A DNA stretch of 64,000 bases from G965195345 sp965277625 (GTDB lineage Bacteria > Pseudomonadota > Gammaproteobacteria > CAKMZV01): the NCBI GenBank assembly GCA_965277625.1, contig OZ255827.1, forward strand, positions 1,488,001 through 1,552,000, given 5' to 3'. Shown here in pieces: positions 17,408 to 27,767 of this stretch. Positions within the stretch are counted from its first letter, which is position 1. Every line of letters starts with the position of its first letter. The notes under the pieces were generated by a model. That model was not told the origin of the DNA, did not search any database, and worked only from the letters and a program-made list of their open reading frames with translations. The translations under genes were made by a program, and so were the position numbers.

Positions 17408-20400
17408 ATGGCCATGATGTATAAATTATTCCTAAGATTTCTAACACAAGTTACAACCCCTTTATCGCTTAAAGTGAATGCTGCCAATCAAACAGCACTC
17501 GCTTTCACGAGTACATTCAAGGCAGTGAATCAACGCGCGTTGAGTACCATAGGCACGACCTTGGTGCTTTCTGCATTATTGTCTGCTTGCGGCGGCGGTG
17601 GCAGTAGCGACACACCTGCGCCATCGCCAACACCTACAAACCCAACAACCCCCACTTTTTCAGTATCAAGCAGTAACTTTAGTATTGATGAAAATTTTAC
17701 AGGATCTCGGACTGTCGCCTCTGTATCCAATGCCACAGCAATTACGGTTAGCCTGTCCAATACTGGGGTGGTCACTGTCACGAACTCACTAACACAAGTT
17801 AATGTATCAAGTATTGCTAACGCCACTGGGCGCACCGTCTTAACCATTACGGCGACCAATGGCTCGCTCAGTGCTACAACTCAAGTGACTGTGACCGTGA
17901 ACGCTGTTAATAATCCAACAACAACCCCCACAACTCTCACAACCCCCACTTTTTTAGTTTCAAGCAGTGACCTTAGTATTGATGAAGATTTTACGGGGTC
18001 TCAGTTAGTTGCCTCTGTATCCAATGCCACAGCAATTACGGTTAGTCAATCCAATACTGGGGTGGTCACTGTAACGACCGCAAACGCACAAGTTAATGTA
18101 TTGAGTATTCTTAATGCCAATGGGCGCACCACTTTAACCATTACGGCGACCAGTGGCTCGCTCAGTGCTACAACTGAAGTAAATGTGATCGTGAACGCTG
18201 TCAATGACACACCAACCTTAGCTGTCTCTAGCAACAGCATTTCAACTTTGGGTGGCTTTTCGCAGATTACCATAAACACCACAGCGAGTGATGTAGAAGA
18301 TACCAATATATCTTTTACCGTAATTGATGCCAGCGCAGGGGTGGTCACAGTAACCACATCTACCAATGCCATTATGTTGAATACCATTCCTGGTGCTTCG
18401 GGCCAAACCACCTTAACCGTCCGAGTGGTTGACAGCTCGGGAACAACAGTGACTCAATCCATCACAGTCAATGTAACCATTAAGGCCAGTGCCGCACCGG
18501 TGGTGACCGTTTCTACAAGTTTGATTAGCGTACCAGAAGACTTTGGAACGTCAGTCATCATCCAAACCACAGCCACCGATGCTGATGCTACTAATACCAT
18601 AACCGTCTCAGTCAGTGCATCTAGGCCTATTGTGACCGCGATTATATCGACACCAACCAATGGTCAGAGCACAATCACCAACAGCATCACCTTGACTGCG
18701 ATTGGCAATGCCAATGGTACAACGACCTTGACTGTGTTAGCGTCCGATTCGGGTGGGCAATCTCAATCTACTGAAATTGTTGTCGTGGTAGCGATCGTTA
18801 ATGATACGCCGACCATAACAGTCTCAACCCCCGCTTTAACTGTATTAGAAGATTTTGGTGATTCCAGCACTGTGGCGACATTTGCTGATGTAGATATGGG
18901 CGACGCTCTAACAGTGACTGTCACTGAATCAAACACAGGGGTGGTCACTGTGACCACCTCAGCTTCAGGCGTCTCTATTGCAACCATTGCCAATGTCAAT
19001 GGCAGTACCACTTTGAACATTCTTGTCAGTGATGGCACATTGAGTTCCACCGCTCAAGTGGTGGTCACAGTCACTCCTGTCAATGATCCGCCCGCCCTAA
19101 GTGTTTCAACCAGCGCCTTGACCTTGGCTGAAGATTTTGGCGCTTTTTTAATCGCAACAACCAGAACCGATATTGATAGCACGACTTTGACTTTAACTGT
19201 GGCTGAATCTGCTACTGGAGTGGTCACAGTGCAGACATCAACCTCAGGAGTCTCTGTATCCAGCATAGGCCAAAGGAGTGGCAGAACTACTTTAACCATA
19301 ACACTCAGTGATAGCCAATTGAGTACAACCACTCAAGTGGTGATCGACGTCACACCTGTCAATGACACACCGACCTTAAGCGTTTCAACGATCGCCTTGA
19401 CGCTCAATGAAGATTTTGCAACGACTCAACTAATCACAGTCAATCGTTCCGACATAGAGAACGATACATTGACATTTAGTGTCACTGAATCCATGTCAGA
19501 TATAGTCAGTGTGAGCACATCCTCTACAGGAGTCCAAGTGGTAAGGATTGCCAATGCCAATGGTCAGACCACCTTAACCATTACGGTGAGTGATAGCAAT
19601 ACCAGTGTTTCTACCCAAGTGCTGGTCACAGTGAATGCCGTTAATGATACACCGACTTTAACCGTCTCTAGCAATAGCATATCCACTGTGGGTGGTTTTT
19701 CACCCATCACCATTAACACCATTGCGAGTGATGTAGAAGATGCCAATATATCTTTCACCGTGATCGATTCCGACATAGGGGTGGTCAGAATAACCACATC
19801 AACCAATGCCATTGTGTTAAATACCATTTCTGGCGCTTCGGGTCAAACAACTTTAACTGTTATGGTGGTTGACAGCTCAGGGACTACGGTTACTGAAATC
19901 ATCACAGTCAATGTAAGCATTATGGTCAGTGTCGCCCCTGTGGTAACCGTTTCTACTAATTTGATTAGCGTGCAAGAAGACTTTGGAACGTCAGTCATCA
20001 TCCAAACCACAGCAACCGATGCTGACGGTGATATCATAACCGTCTCAGTCAGTGCATCTAGGCCTATTGTGACTGCGGTTATATCGACACCTACCAATGG
20101 TCAGAGCACAGTTACCAACAGCATCACTTTGACTGCGATTGGCAATGCCAATGGTACAGCAACCTTGACTGTGTTAGCGTCCGATTCGGGTGGGCAATCT
20201 CAATCTACTGAAATTGTTGTCGTGGTAGCGATCGTTAATGATACGCCGACCATAACAGTCTCAACCTCGGCTTTAACTGTATTAGAAGATTTTAATGGTG
20301 CCAACACTGTGGCGACATTTGCTGATGTGGATCGGGGCGATGCCCTAACAGTGACTGTCACTGATTCAAACACAGGGGTGGTCACTGTGACGACCTCAGC

Positions 20401-23400
20401 TTCAGGTGTTTCTGTTGCAACCATTGCCAATGTGAATGGCAGCACCACTTTGAACATTCATGTCAGTGATGGCACATTGAGTTCAACCGCTCAAGTGGTG
20501 GTCATAGTCACCCCTGTCAATGATCCGCCCGCCCTAAGTGTTTCAACCAGAGCCTTGACCTTGGCTGAAGATTTTGCAACGGTTTTGATTGGCACATCCA
20601 GAAGCGATATTGATAACAATACTTTGACTTTAACCGTGGCTGAATCCACGACTGGGGTCGTCAGCGTGACAATCACAGACGCAGGTGTTCAAGTGGCAAA
20701 CATTACCGATACAAATGGTGTTACTACGCTCACTCTTAGCCTCAGTGATTCCGAATTAACGGCAACCGCTCAAGTGGTGGTCACAGTCACCCCTGTCAAT
20801 GATCCGCCCACCCTAAGTGTTTCAACGACCGCTTTGACTTTGAATGAAGATTTTTCAACAACTGAAGTCATCACTGTAAGCAAAAGCGATATAGATAGCA
20901 ATACTTTGACATTTACCGTGTCTGAATCCGCGACTGGGGTGGTCACTGTGACAACCACAGATGCAGGCGTCCAAGTGACAAGCATTAACAATGCCAATGG
21001 TGTCACAACGCTCACCCTTAGCCTAAGTGATGGCGATCTAACGGCAACGGCTCAAGTGGTGGTCACAGTCACCCCTGTCAATGATCCGCCCGCCCTAAAT
21101 GTTTCAACGACCGCTTTGATTTTGAATGAAGATTTTTCAACAACTGAAATCATCACTGTAAGCAGAAGCGATATAGATAGCAATACTTTGACATTAACTG
21201 TGTCTGAATCCGCGACTGGGGTGGTCACTGTGACAACCACAGATGCAGGCGTCCAAGTGACAAGCATTAACAATGCCAATGGTGTCACAACACTCACCAT
21301 TAGCCTCAGTGATGGTACAACCAGTACCTCAACCCAAATAAGCGTAACAGTAACGCCTGTTAATGACACGCCCACCCTAAGCGTATCAATCAACAACCTT
21401 GCAATTAATGTTGACTTTTCAACCATCACCATAAATGTCACATTGGGTGATGTTGAGGATAGTACCTTGTCTTTTTCAGTGGAAGATTCTAACGCTGGCG
21501 TTGTCACTTTCACGACCTCAGCAAATACCATCCTCCTGAATGCCATTACGGGTGTTTCAGGTCAAACCACCTTAACCGTCAGCCTGGTTGACAGTTCAGG
21601 CACAACCGTCACTCAAACCATCGCTGTGAATGTGACTGGGACGCCAAATACCGCACCTGTGCTGGTGGTTTCCACCAACCGTATCATTGTGCCAGAAGAT
21701 TTTACGACTGGCTCAGTGGTCATCAGAACCATGGCCACAGATGCTGAAGGGGGTACCATTACCGTTTCAGTGAGTTCATCCTCACGCCTTGTAGATGTTG
21801 CTATTTCAGCACCAATAAATGGTAGCAGCACCATCACCTTAACGGCGATTGAAAATGAAAATGGCACGGCAACCTTGACTGTATCTGCGACAGATGTCGG
21901 TTTGCTATTTGATTCTACTGAGATTGTTGTAGTGGTAACGCCTGTTGAAGATACACCAACCCTAACGATTCCATCTGCTATTTTAACCCTGGTGGAAGAT
22001 TTTGATGAAATCGTAACAGTTGCCACTGCAATGGATGCCGATGGTGATACACTCACTATTAGCGTGGCTCAAACCAACCCTACTATATTCACAGTGTCAA
22101 CCTCAGCCTCAGGAGTGTCTGTCACCAGCTTACTAGATGAGGAAGGTAGCAGTATTATGACGATTACCGTCTCTGATGGAAAGCAGAATGTGACGGGGCA
22201 AGTGGTGATCAATCTCACACCTGTTAATGACACACCGACCCTAACCATCACGTCGCAATCAATAACGGTTTTAGAGGATTTTACGGATTCTATACAGATT
22301 GCTTCAGGAGGAGATAGGGATGGCGACCCGCTGACTTTTAGTGTGACTGAATCCCCCGCTGGGATTGTCAGAGTGAGCACCGTCCCTGTAACTGCCCATA
22401 TATCACGTTCAACTGTTTCTAATATAAATGGCGTCACAACACTGACCATTAGCCTCAGTGATGGCGATTTAACGACCACGGCTCAAGTGGTGGTCACAGT
22501 AATACCCGTTAATGACACGCCGACCCTGAGCGTCTCAACCAACAGCATTTCAACCATTTCTGGTTTTTCGACGATCACCATTAACACCACTGCAAGTGAT
22601 ATTGAAGATAGTACTTTATCCTTTTCAGTGTCGGCATTCCCTACTAATGTGGTTAGACTAACCACATCTTCAAATAGCATTATTTTGAATGCCATAGACG
22701 GTGTCGCAGGTCAAACCACCTTAACCGTCAGAACGATTGACAGTTCAAGTTCAGAAGTTACTCAAACGATCGCTGTCAATGTGGCTCCTACGCCCAGCAA
22801 CCCACCTGTGCTGGTCATTTCCACCAACCGCATCATTGTGCAAGAAGATTTTAATGGTTCAGTGATCATTAGGACCACAGCCACAGATGCTGACGGTGAT
22901 ACGATTACGCTTTCGGTGAGTTCGACATCACGCTTTGTAAATGTTGCCATATCAACACCGATCAACGGTAAAAGCACCATCACCAACAGTATCACCTTAA
23001 CGGCGATTGCGGATCTTAATGGCACGACAACCTTGACCGTTCAAGCGACCGATTTTGGCGGTATTTCCACGACAGAGGAAATTATTGTGGTGGTCAATGC
23101 TGTTGATGTTTCCATACCATTCAGTTTATCAACCTCTACAGTCAGCCTATCTATCCCCGGTAGCCAGGTTGACCGAGTCATACACGACATCACGATCAGT
23201 AATCCTCGGAATGAAACGCTAAGGACTCAAATTCGGGTTACGACGAGTGGCAACAATATTTTTTCAGCCAATCCAGCCCCTGTGGTGAGTTTCACCACCA
23301 ATGCCCTAACAACCACAGCGACACTGACATCAGCTGCATCGACGGCGCAATTGTATTTTACAATCGCGCCTGATCAAACAGGCACAGCCACTCTGACGGT

Positions 23401-26400
23401 ACATCTCACGAATCTGGATGATTCATCCATTTCTCAACAAACCTTGGTGGTGTCTGTCATTTCGCCAAATGTTCCCCCAACAATTGTCCCAGCCAGCTCA
23501 AGCATTATCAGTCTTGTCGTTCATGGCGGTCATCTTTATGCCAATTCTTTTCAAAACGTACGACCACTTAACCCATTATTAACCGAAGCCAGAGCTTTGG
23601 GTGCGCAATTGATCAACTTCAATTCGGATGAAGAGTATCAATTTATACTTGGCTCCGTAGTAGTCACTCACAATACTTGGTGGGGTTTGGTATTACCACA
23701 ACCAGCCTTCCCTGGTGAGCTGTCTTGGATAACCCATGACAGCACCATTGCCTATGGCTTTGCCAGAGCTAATGGCGAGGCTAATCTCACTGTTTATCCT
23801 GGTCATTACCCATTGCCCTGGAATGCTGGTGCTGGAGTAACGGCCAATAGAGGTGGAAACGCCACTGCTATCAATGGAACGGTTTACTCCGATAGTGCTT
23901 TCTTATTCTTATTACAAGATGTAGGTGATGGTGGTTTTCGTCGTGGGCTTTATGAATTTCCTCAAGGTATAGCACCAACTTCTATTGATCCAATTTCTAT
24001 TAGAATTGGTACATCTGCTTCTGTAAATTTGACGGGTTTTGATTTGAACGGAGATACGATAATTGCATCAAATTGGTCGCTCGCAGACCCCAGTGGTGGC
24101 TCAGCAACATTCAACCATACGACTGGAAACATAGGTGTTCAGACAGTGAATATGACTTATACGCCGCCAGCTACTTTTAGTGGACAAACAACGGTTGTGG
24201 TCACCTTACAAGTGAATGGTTTGAGCACCACATATCCTATTTCATTCATAGTCGATGGACCGCCCACCATTGCCTTGTCAACTAATGCTATTACGCTGGC
24301 TGAAGATTTTAGCAATTTTGTCATTGGCACCACTGTGACCGATGGTGGGGTTAGTGGCAACTTAGCTTTCTCAGTGCAAACCGCCTCCGCAGGCATTGTG
24401 AACTTGTCCACCACTATTAATTCCATTCAATTTTCTGGCGCACTCAATTTCAATGGCCTGGTCACCTTGACGGTGCAAGCAACAGATTCTAGTCTTCAAA
24501 GTGCTTCAACTTTGGTCGTGGTTACCGTTCAAGCAGTGAATGACACCCCAACCCTAACCGTTTCAACTGACAACATCACAACCAATGGTGGATTTACACC
24601 GATTACCATTGACATAACAGCGACCGATGTGGAGGATGTCACCCTGCCTTTCTCCGTACAAGCCTCTACCTCAGGCATTGTGTCTTTCACCACCTCTGTC
24701 AATAACATTAGGTTGTCCTCGATTCAAGGTGGCTCGGGTCAAACCACCTTAACCGTCACAGTGACCGACAGCTCGGGCGCGGTGGTCATCCGAACCATCG
24801 CGATCAATGTCATCGTGGTGCAAAGTACCACACCTGTGTTGAGGGTTTCCACAAATCTTATCAGTTTGCAAGAGGATTTTACCGCTGCTGTGGTGATTGG
24901 AACCACTGCGACCGATGCTGAGACTGGCACTTTGGTCGTCACAGTGAGTTCAACAACGCATTTGGTTAATACGGTGATTTCAACCCATAGTATCACTTTG
25001 AGTTTTGTGGCAAATCTTTTTGGCACCACCACCTTAACTGTGCTCGCAACAGATCCTGGTGGCTTATCTGACTCGACCGAGATTGTCGTTTTTGTGGCGC
25101 CTGTTAATGACACCCCAACCCTAAGCGTCTCATCAAATGTCGTTACATTGGGTACAGATCCTGTTGTGCTCAACGTTTCAGCCTTCGATATAGAGGATAC
25201 CACCTTAGCCTTCAGTGTCTCAACCGGACGGGGTCTTATTAACACTGTGATCACAACTACAAGCTTGACCATAAGCCAAATCGGTTTAAATGTCTCTCAA
25301 ATGGTGCTGGACCTCAGAACAACCGATTCAGATGGTGTATCAGTTTCAATCAGCGTAACCGTTGTATTGCCACCATTGTTCATCATAAGCACGGGCATTA
25401 AGACCCTTGATTTCGCCTGGAGCAATGTTAACACTTCTTCTGCAACCTATTATCGTTTGCGAAGCAATCCCGATGGCGGCACGGGCTTTCTGGACTTAAG
25501 TACGACGGGCATTGTGGTCAGTCCTAACAGCACAAATATTAGGCAATCCACAGCCCAAGGTCTGGTGTCATTACATCGTTATATCCCAAGGGTTACCAAT
25601 CCACAGTATGGCGTAAATACCTGTGATGCAACATCTTGTGGTACTTCATTCCTTCATAATACGGTTCCTTTAACCAATGTACAGCTTAACAGCATGATTG
25701 GTCGATTCCGGGCCAGTAACGCTGGGGGTGGTGATGAATTTGGCCAATCTATAAGTGTGAGCGGTGACGGTAACACCCTTGTCGTGGGCGCTTATCTAGA
25801 AGATAGCGTCAGTCGGGGGATCAATCCTGTAGGAGTTGATAACAATAACTTAGATAACTCGGGCGCAGTCTATGTTTTCCGTCGTAACGGTGGTGTGTGG
25901 GTACAACAAGCGTACATCAAAGCATCCAATCCAAATAGGCGGGCTGCATTTGGTTATTCAGTGAGTCTAAACTCTGATGGCAACACCCTGGCCGTAGGTG
26001 CATATAGAGAGAATAATCAAGCGACTGGAATCAATAGTGGGCAAATAGGCAGTGCTATTGAGTCTGGAGCCGCGTATGTATTCCGTTTCAATGCCAACGC
26101 TTGGCAGCAACAAGCATACATCAAAGCATCAAATAACGCTGCGTATAGTGAATTTGGCACCGCTGTAGATCTTAGCGCTGATGGCAATACCCTGGCCGTA
26201 GGGGCACGTAGGGAAAATACATCAGGAAATGGTTCTGGGGCGGCGTATGTTTTCCGCTTTACAACCTCGAACACTTGGATTCAACAAGCTTTTCTCAAGG
26301 CATCAAATCCTAATTCGGGCGACACCTTTGGTGAGGATTTAGGCATAAGCGGTGATGGCAACACCCTGGCTGTTGGAACACCTGGAGAAGATAGCAATGC

Positions 26401-27007
26401 TATGGGCATCAATGGGGCGCAAAATAACAATTCTGCTACTGCATCAGGCGCTGTGTATCTATTCCGCTTTAGCACATCCACCAACGTATGGGCCCAGCAA
26501 TCGTACATCAAAGCATCGAATGCGGCGGCGTCTAGTGGCTTTGGCGAGGCTGTGCGTTTAAATGGAGATGGCAATACCTTTGTGGTGGGAGCATCTGCTA
26601 GATCTAACCAAGAAGGCGCTGTTTATGTATTCCGCTATAATACGAGCTCAAACACCTGGTCAGAACAAGCGTTCCTTAGAGCATCCAATGCAGAGGCAGG
26701 TGATCAATTTGGCGGTTCTGTGAGCCTAAGTCTTGATGGCAATACCTTCGTTGTAGGCGCAGAACATGAAGATGGTTCTACTGTTGGGATTAGAAGTGGA
26801 AATAATAATGGCACATCTAATTCAGGTGCAGCCTATGTGTTTGAATTTAGCAATGGCAGTTGGGTTCAACAAGCCTATATCAAAGCGGCTGACCCTGCTG
26901 TGAATGCTATATTTGGTGAATCGGTTAGTATAAGCAATGATGGCGCTACTGTGGCTGTGGGTGCCAATGGCGTAAGCTCAAATACAGGTGCAGCTTACTT
27001 GTATTAA
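17408..27007 (+). CDS. Giant surface lipoprotein: cadherin-like repeats, lectin-like domain, seven-bladed FG-GAP propeller
   Basis: About 3200 residues, numbered here from the frame start at 17336. A lipobox LSAC with C85 ends a hydrophobic stretch and is followed by a Gly/Ser/Pro/Thr linker, so the protein is probably lipid-anchored and exposed. Residues about 105-1920 are tandem cadherin-like modules of 93-95 residues with LxEDF and PVNDTPTLSVS signatures. Then come a beta-sandwich (about 1923-2048), a domain resembling C-type lectins (about 2060-2210: EARALGAQLINFNSDEEYQF, WWGL) without cysteines, and further cadherin-like modules to about 2690. The C-terminus (about 2785-3223) has seven repeats of the form FGxSVSxSxDGNTLxVGA, each followed by GAxYVFR and W(x)QQAYIKASN: a complete integrin-type FG-GAP propeller. 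No type I secretion signal is evident. Adhesion to cells or polysaccharide is inferred. The start is uncertain: ATGs at 17408, 17414 and 17417 lack clear ribosome binding sites, and the signal region lies unusually far inside. Confidence 0.85.
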   Translation: MAMMYKLFLRFLTQVTTPLSLKVNAANQTALAFTSTFKAVNQRALSTIGTTLVLSALLSACGGGGSSDTPAPSPTPTNPTTPTFSVSSSNFSIDENFTGSRTVASVSNATAITVSLSNTGVVTVTNSLTQVNVSSIANATGRTVLTITATNGSLSATTQVTVTVNAVNNPTTTPTTLTTPTFLVSSSDLSIDEDFTGSQLVASVSNATAITVSQSNTGVVTVTTANAQVNVLSILNANGRTTLTITATSGSLSATTEVNVIVNAVNDTPTLAVSSNSISTLGGFSQITINTTASDVEDTNISFTVIDASAGVVTVTTSTNAIMLNTIPGASGQTTLTVRVVDSSGTTVTQSITVNVTIKASAAPVVTVSTSLISVPEDFGTSVIIQTTATDADATNTITVSVSASRPIVTAIISTPTNGQSTITNSITLTAIGNANGTTTLTVLASDSGGQSQSTEIVVVVAIVNDTPTITVSTPALTVLEDFGDSSTVATFADVDMGDALTVTVTESNTGVVTVTTSASGVSIATIANVNGSTTLNILVSDGTLSSTAQVVVTVTPVNDPPALSVSTSALTLAEDFGAFLIATTRTDIDSTTLTLTVAESATGVVTVQTSTSGVSVSSIGQRSGRTTLTITLSDSQLSTTTQVVIDVTPVNDTPTLSVSTIALTLNEDFATTQLITVNRSDIENDTLTFSVTESMSDIVSVSTSSTGVQVVRIANANGQTTLTITVSDSNTSVSTQVLVTVNAVNDTPTLTVSSNSISTVGGFSPITINTIASDVEDANISFTVIDSDIGVVRITTSTNAIVLNTISGASGQTTLTVMVVDSSGTTVTEIITVNVSIMVSVAPVVTVSTNLISVQEDFGTSVIIQTTATDADGDIITVSVSASRPIVTAVISTPTNGQSTVTNSITLTAIGNANGTATLTVLASDSGGQSQSTEIVVVVAIVNDTPTITVSTSALTVLEDFNGANTVATFADVDRGDALTVTVTDSNTGVVTVTTSASGVSVATIANVNGSTTLNIHVSDGTLSSTAQVVVIVTPVNDPPALSVSTRALTLAEDFATVLIGTSRSDIDNNTLTLTVAESTTGVVSVTITDAGVQVANITDTNGVTTLTLSLSDSELTATAQVVVTVTPVNDPPTLSVSTTALTLNEDFSTTEVITVSKSDIDSNTLTFTVSESATGVVTVTTTDAGVQVTSINNANGVTTLTLSLSDGDLTATAQVVVTVTPVNDPPALNVSTTALILNEDFSTTEIITVSRSDIDSNTLTLTVSESATGVVTVTTTDAGVQVTSINNANGVTTLTISLSDGTTSTSTQISVTVTPVNDTPTLSVSINNLAINVDFSTITINVTLGDVEDSTLSFSVEDSNAGVVTFTTSANTILLNAITGVSGQTTLTVSLVDSSGTTVTQTIAVNVTGTPNTAPVLVVSTNRIIVPEDFTTGSVVIRTMATDAEGGTITVSVSSSSRLVDVAISAPINGSSTITLTAIENENGTATLTVSATDVGLLFDSTEIVVVVTPVEDTPTLTIPSAILTLVEDFDEIVTVATAMDADGDTLTISVAQTNPTIFTVSTSASGVSVTSLLDEEGSSIMTITVSDGKQNVTGQVVINLTPVNDTPTLTITSQSITVLEDFTDSIQIASGGDRDGDPLTFSVTESPAGIVRVSTVPVTAHISRSTVSNINGVTTLTISLSDGDLTTTAQVVVTVIPVNDTPTLSVSTNSISTISGFSTITINTTASDIEDSTLSFSVSAFPTNVVRLTTSSNSIILNAIDGVAGQTTLTVRTIDSSSSEVTQTIAVNVAPTPSNPPVLVISTNRIIVQEDFNGSVIIRTTATDADGDTITLSVSSTSRFVNVAISTPINGKSTITNSITLTAIADLNGTTTLTVQATDFGGISTTEEIIVVVNAVDVSIPFSLSTSTVSLSIPGSQVDRVIHDITISNPRNETLRTQIRVTTSGNNIFSANPAPVVSFTTNALTTTATLTSAASTAQLYFTIAPDQTGTATLTVHLTNLDDSSISQQTLVVSVISPNVPPTIVPASSSIISLVVHGGHLYANSFQNVRPLNPLLTEARALGAQLINFNSDEEYQFILGSVVVTHNTWWGLVLPQPAFPGELSWITHDSTIAYGFARANGEANLTVYPGHYPLPWNAGAGVTANRGGNATAINGTVYSDSAFLFLLQDVGDGGFRRGLYEFPQGIAPTSIDPISIRIGTSASVNLTGFDLNGDTIIASNWSLADPSGGSATFNHTTGNIGVQTVNMTYTPPATFSGQTTVVVTLQVNGLSTTYPISFIVDGPPTIALSTNAITLAEDFSNFVIGTTVTDGGVSGNLAFSVQTASAGIVNLSTTINSIQFSGALNFNGLVTLTVQATDSSLQSASTLVVVTVQAVNDTPTLTVSTDNITTNGGFTPITIDITATDVEDVTLPFSVQASTSGIVSFTTSVNNIRLSSIQGGSGQTTLTVTVTDSSGAVVIRTIAINVIVVQSTTPVLRVSTNLISLQEDFTAAVVIGTTATDAETGTLVVTVSSTTHLVNTVISTHSITLSFVANLFGTTTLTVLATDPGGLSDSTEIVVFVAPVNDTPTLSVSSNVVTLGTDPVVLNVSAFDIEDTTLAFSVSTGRGLINTVITTTSLTISQIGLNVSQMVLDLRTTDSDGVSVSISVTVVLPPLFIISTGIKTLDFAWSNVNTSSATYYRLRSNPDGGTGFLDLSTTGIVVSPNSTNIRQSTAQGLVSLHRYIPRVTNPQYGVNTCDATSCGTSFLHNTVPLTNVQLNSMIGRFRASNAGGGDEFGQSISVSGDGNTLVVGAYLEDSVSRGINPVGVDNNNLDNSGAVYVFRRNGGVWVQQAYIKASNPNRRAAFGYSVSLNSDGNTLAVGAYRENNQATGINSGQIGSAIESGAAYVFRFNANAWQQQAYIKASNNAAYSEFGTAVDLSADGNTLAVGARRENTSGNGSGAAYVFRFTTSNTWIQQAFLKASNPNSGDTFGEDLGISGDGNTLAVGTPGEDSNAMGINGAQNNNSATASGAVYLFRFSTSTNVWAQQSYIKASNAAASSGFGEAVRLNGDGNTFVVGASARSNQEGAVYVFRYNTSSNTWSEQAFLRASNAEAGDQFGGSVSLSLDGNTFVVGAEHEDGSTVGIRSGNNNGTSNSGAAYVFEFSNGSWVQQAYIKAADPAVNAIFGESVSISNDGATVAVGANGVSSNTGAAYLY
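18203..20667 (+). repeat. Near-identical block duplication of about 1 kb inside the giant lipoprotein gene
   Basis: The stretch 18203-19230 recurs at about 19643-20667, offset by 1440 bases at first and by 1437 bases after an in-frame 3-base difference near 18590. Long runs are identical, for example around 18751-18830 and 20188-20267. The copies cover several consecutive cadherin-like modules, and the offset keeps frame. Confidence 0.85.
20771..21334 (+). repeat. Recent 282-base tandem duplication (one 94-residue module)
   Basis: The unit 20771-21052 is followed directly by an almost identical unit from 21053. Both start with CAAGTGGTGGTCACAGTCAC, and they differ at only a few positions until about 21310. 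A third, more diverged unit precedes them at about 20490. Confidence 0.85.
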
Positions 27008-27546
27008 ACTCCGACAATCTCTTTAGTTTGGGAAATGGTTCTAAGTCTGTAGGGTGTCAATCTTTACAAGCAATTGAAAACGATACGATTGGCTGAATAG
27101 GTCTGTAACAGTGAACGCATTCTAACGAAGCGTTGGTTTCAAACCCTTAACCAGTCCAACATTTATAATTGGTCGAAACACTTTCGAATAAGAAGGCGTG
27201 GGGTTGCTTATATGCCTGGCAGATGATTCAATTTTTATGGCCGCAGCTACTTGTCTTTGGATCAATGAGCATTCCAATTTAAAGGTCATCGCATTAATAA
27301 TTTGCCACCTTCTTTATTTACTGGATTTCTCAAAGCCTAATACGACTTCTAAGCACAACTGTCGCCAATAATCTGGCGGGGTTTTCATATCAACAAACCT
27401 AAATGGCCGAGGCATGGTTCAGTTGCTTTTTAATAGTGCTGTGTATCATTATTCTCGATAGAAGCCATATTCTATTTGTCTAAGATATGTAATCTTTTTA
27501 CCATGGCTAAACAATACATTCAAGAAAAGAAGAAAAGAAAGATTGT
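27008..27546. other. Intergenic region after the giant lipoprotein gene
   Basis: About 540 bases without a supported gene or terminator. A 33-codon frame on the minus strand (27314-27415) has a protein-like composition but no ribosome binding site or recognised family. The segment after the tRNA 3' end is pyrimidine-rich on the minus strand. Confidence 0.4.
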
Positions 27547-27620
27547 TGGAGGCTGGAACCGGAATCGAACCGATGTAGATGGATTTGCAATCCACTGTAT
27601 AACCACTCTACCATCCAGCC
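27547..27620 (-). tRNA. tRNA-Cys (GCA anticodon)
   Basis: The minus strand folds as a cloverleaf. The acceptor arms GGCTGGA and TCCAGCC pair, the anticodon loop reads TTGCAAA with GCA in the centre, and the T arm contains GGTTCGATTCC. The discriminator U and the CCA end are encoded, giving 74 bases. The sequence resembles E. coli tRNA-Cys throughout. It lies alone between the giant lipoprotein gene and ftsH. Confidence 0.96.
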
Positions 27621-27767
27621 TAAGCATTTGCTCGTTGGGAATGCCCCTTTAATACATCATAATGGGGTCTAAAATTTCATTAAGTCCGACAGAACCGTTG
27701 ATTTTGAAGGGCGTCATTGTAACGCGATTTAATCACTGATTGATTCAATAATGACTAAATCCGCGCG

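Noticed and set aside
18203..21334. Regularly spaced repeats resembling an array
   Set aside because: The repeats are in-frame protein modules of about 280 bases, not short CRISPR repeats with unique spacers.
17530..25272. Long open frames on the minus strand inside the giant lipoprotein gene
   Set aside because: They arise from the Thr/Val/Ser-rich repeat composition, recur with the repeats, and have no ribosome binding sites or family features.
27314..27415. 33-codon minus-strand frame after the giant gene (MPRPFRFVDMKTPPDYWRQL start)
   Set aside because: The composition is protein-like, but there is no ribosome binding site, no partner gene and no family recognised.
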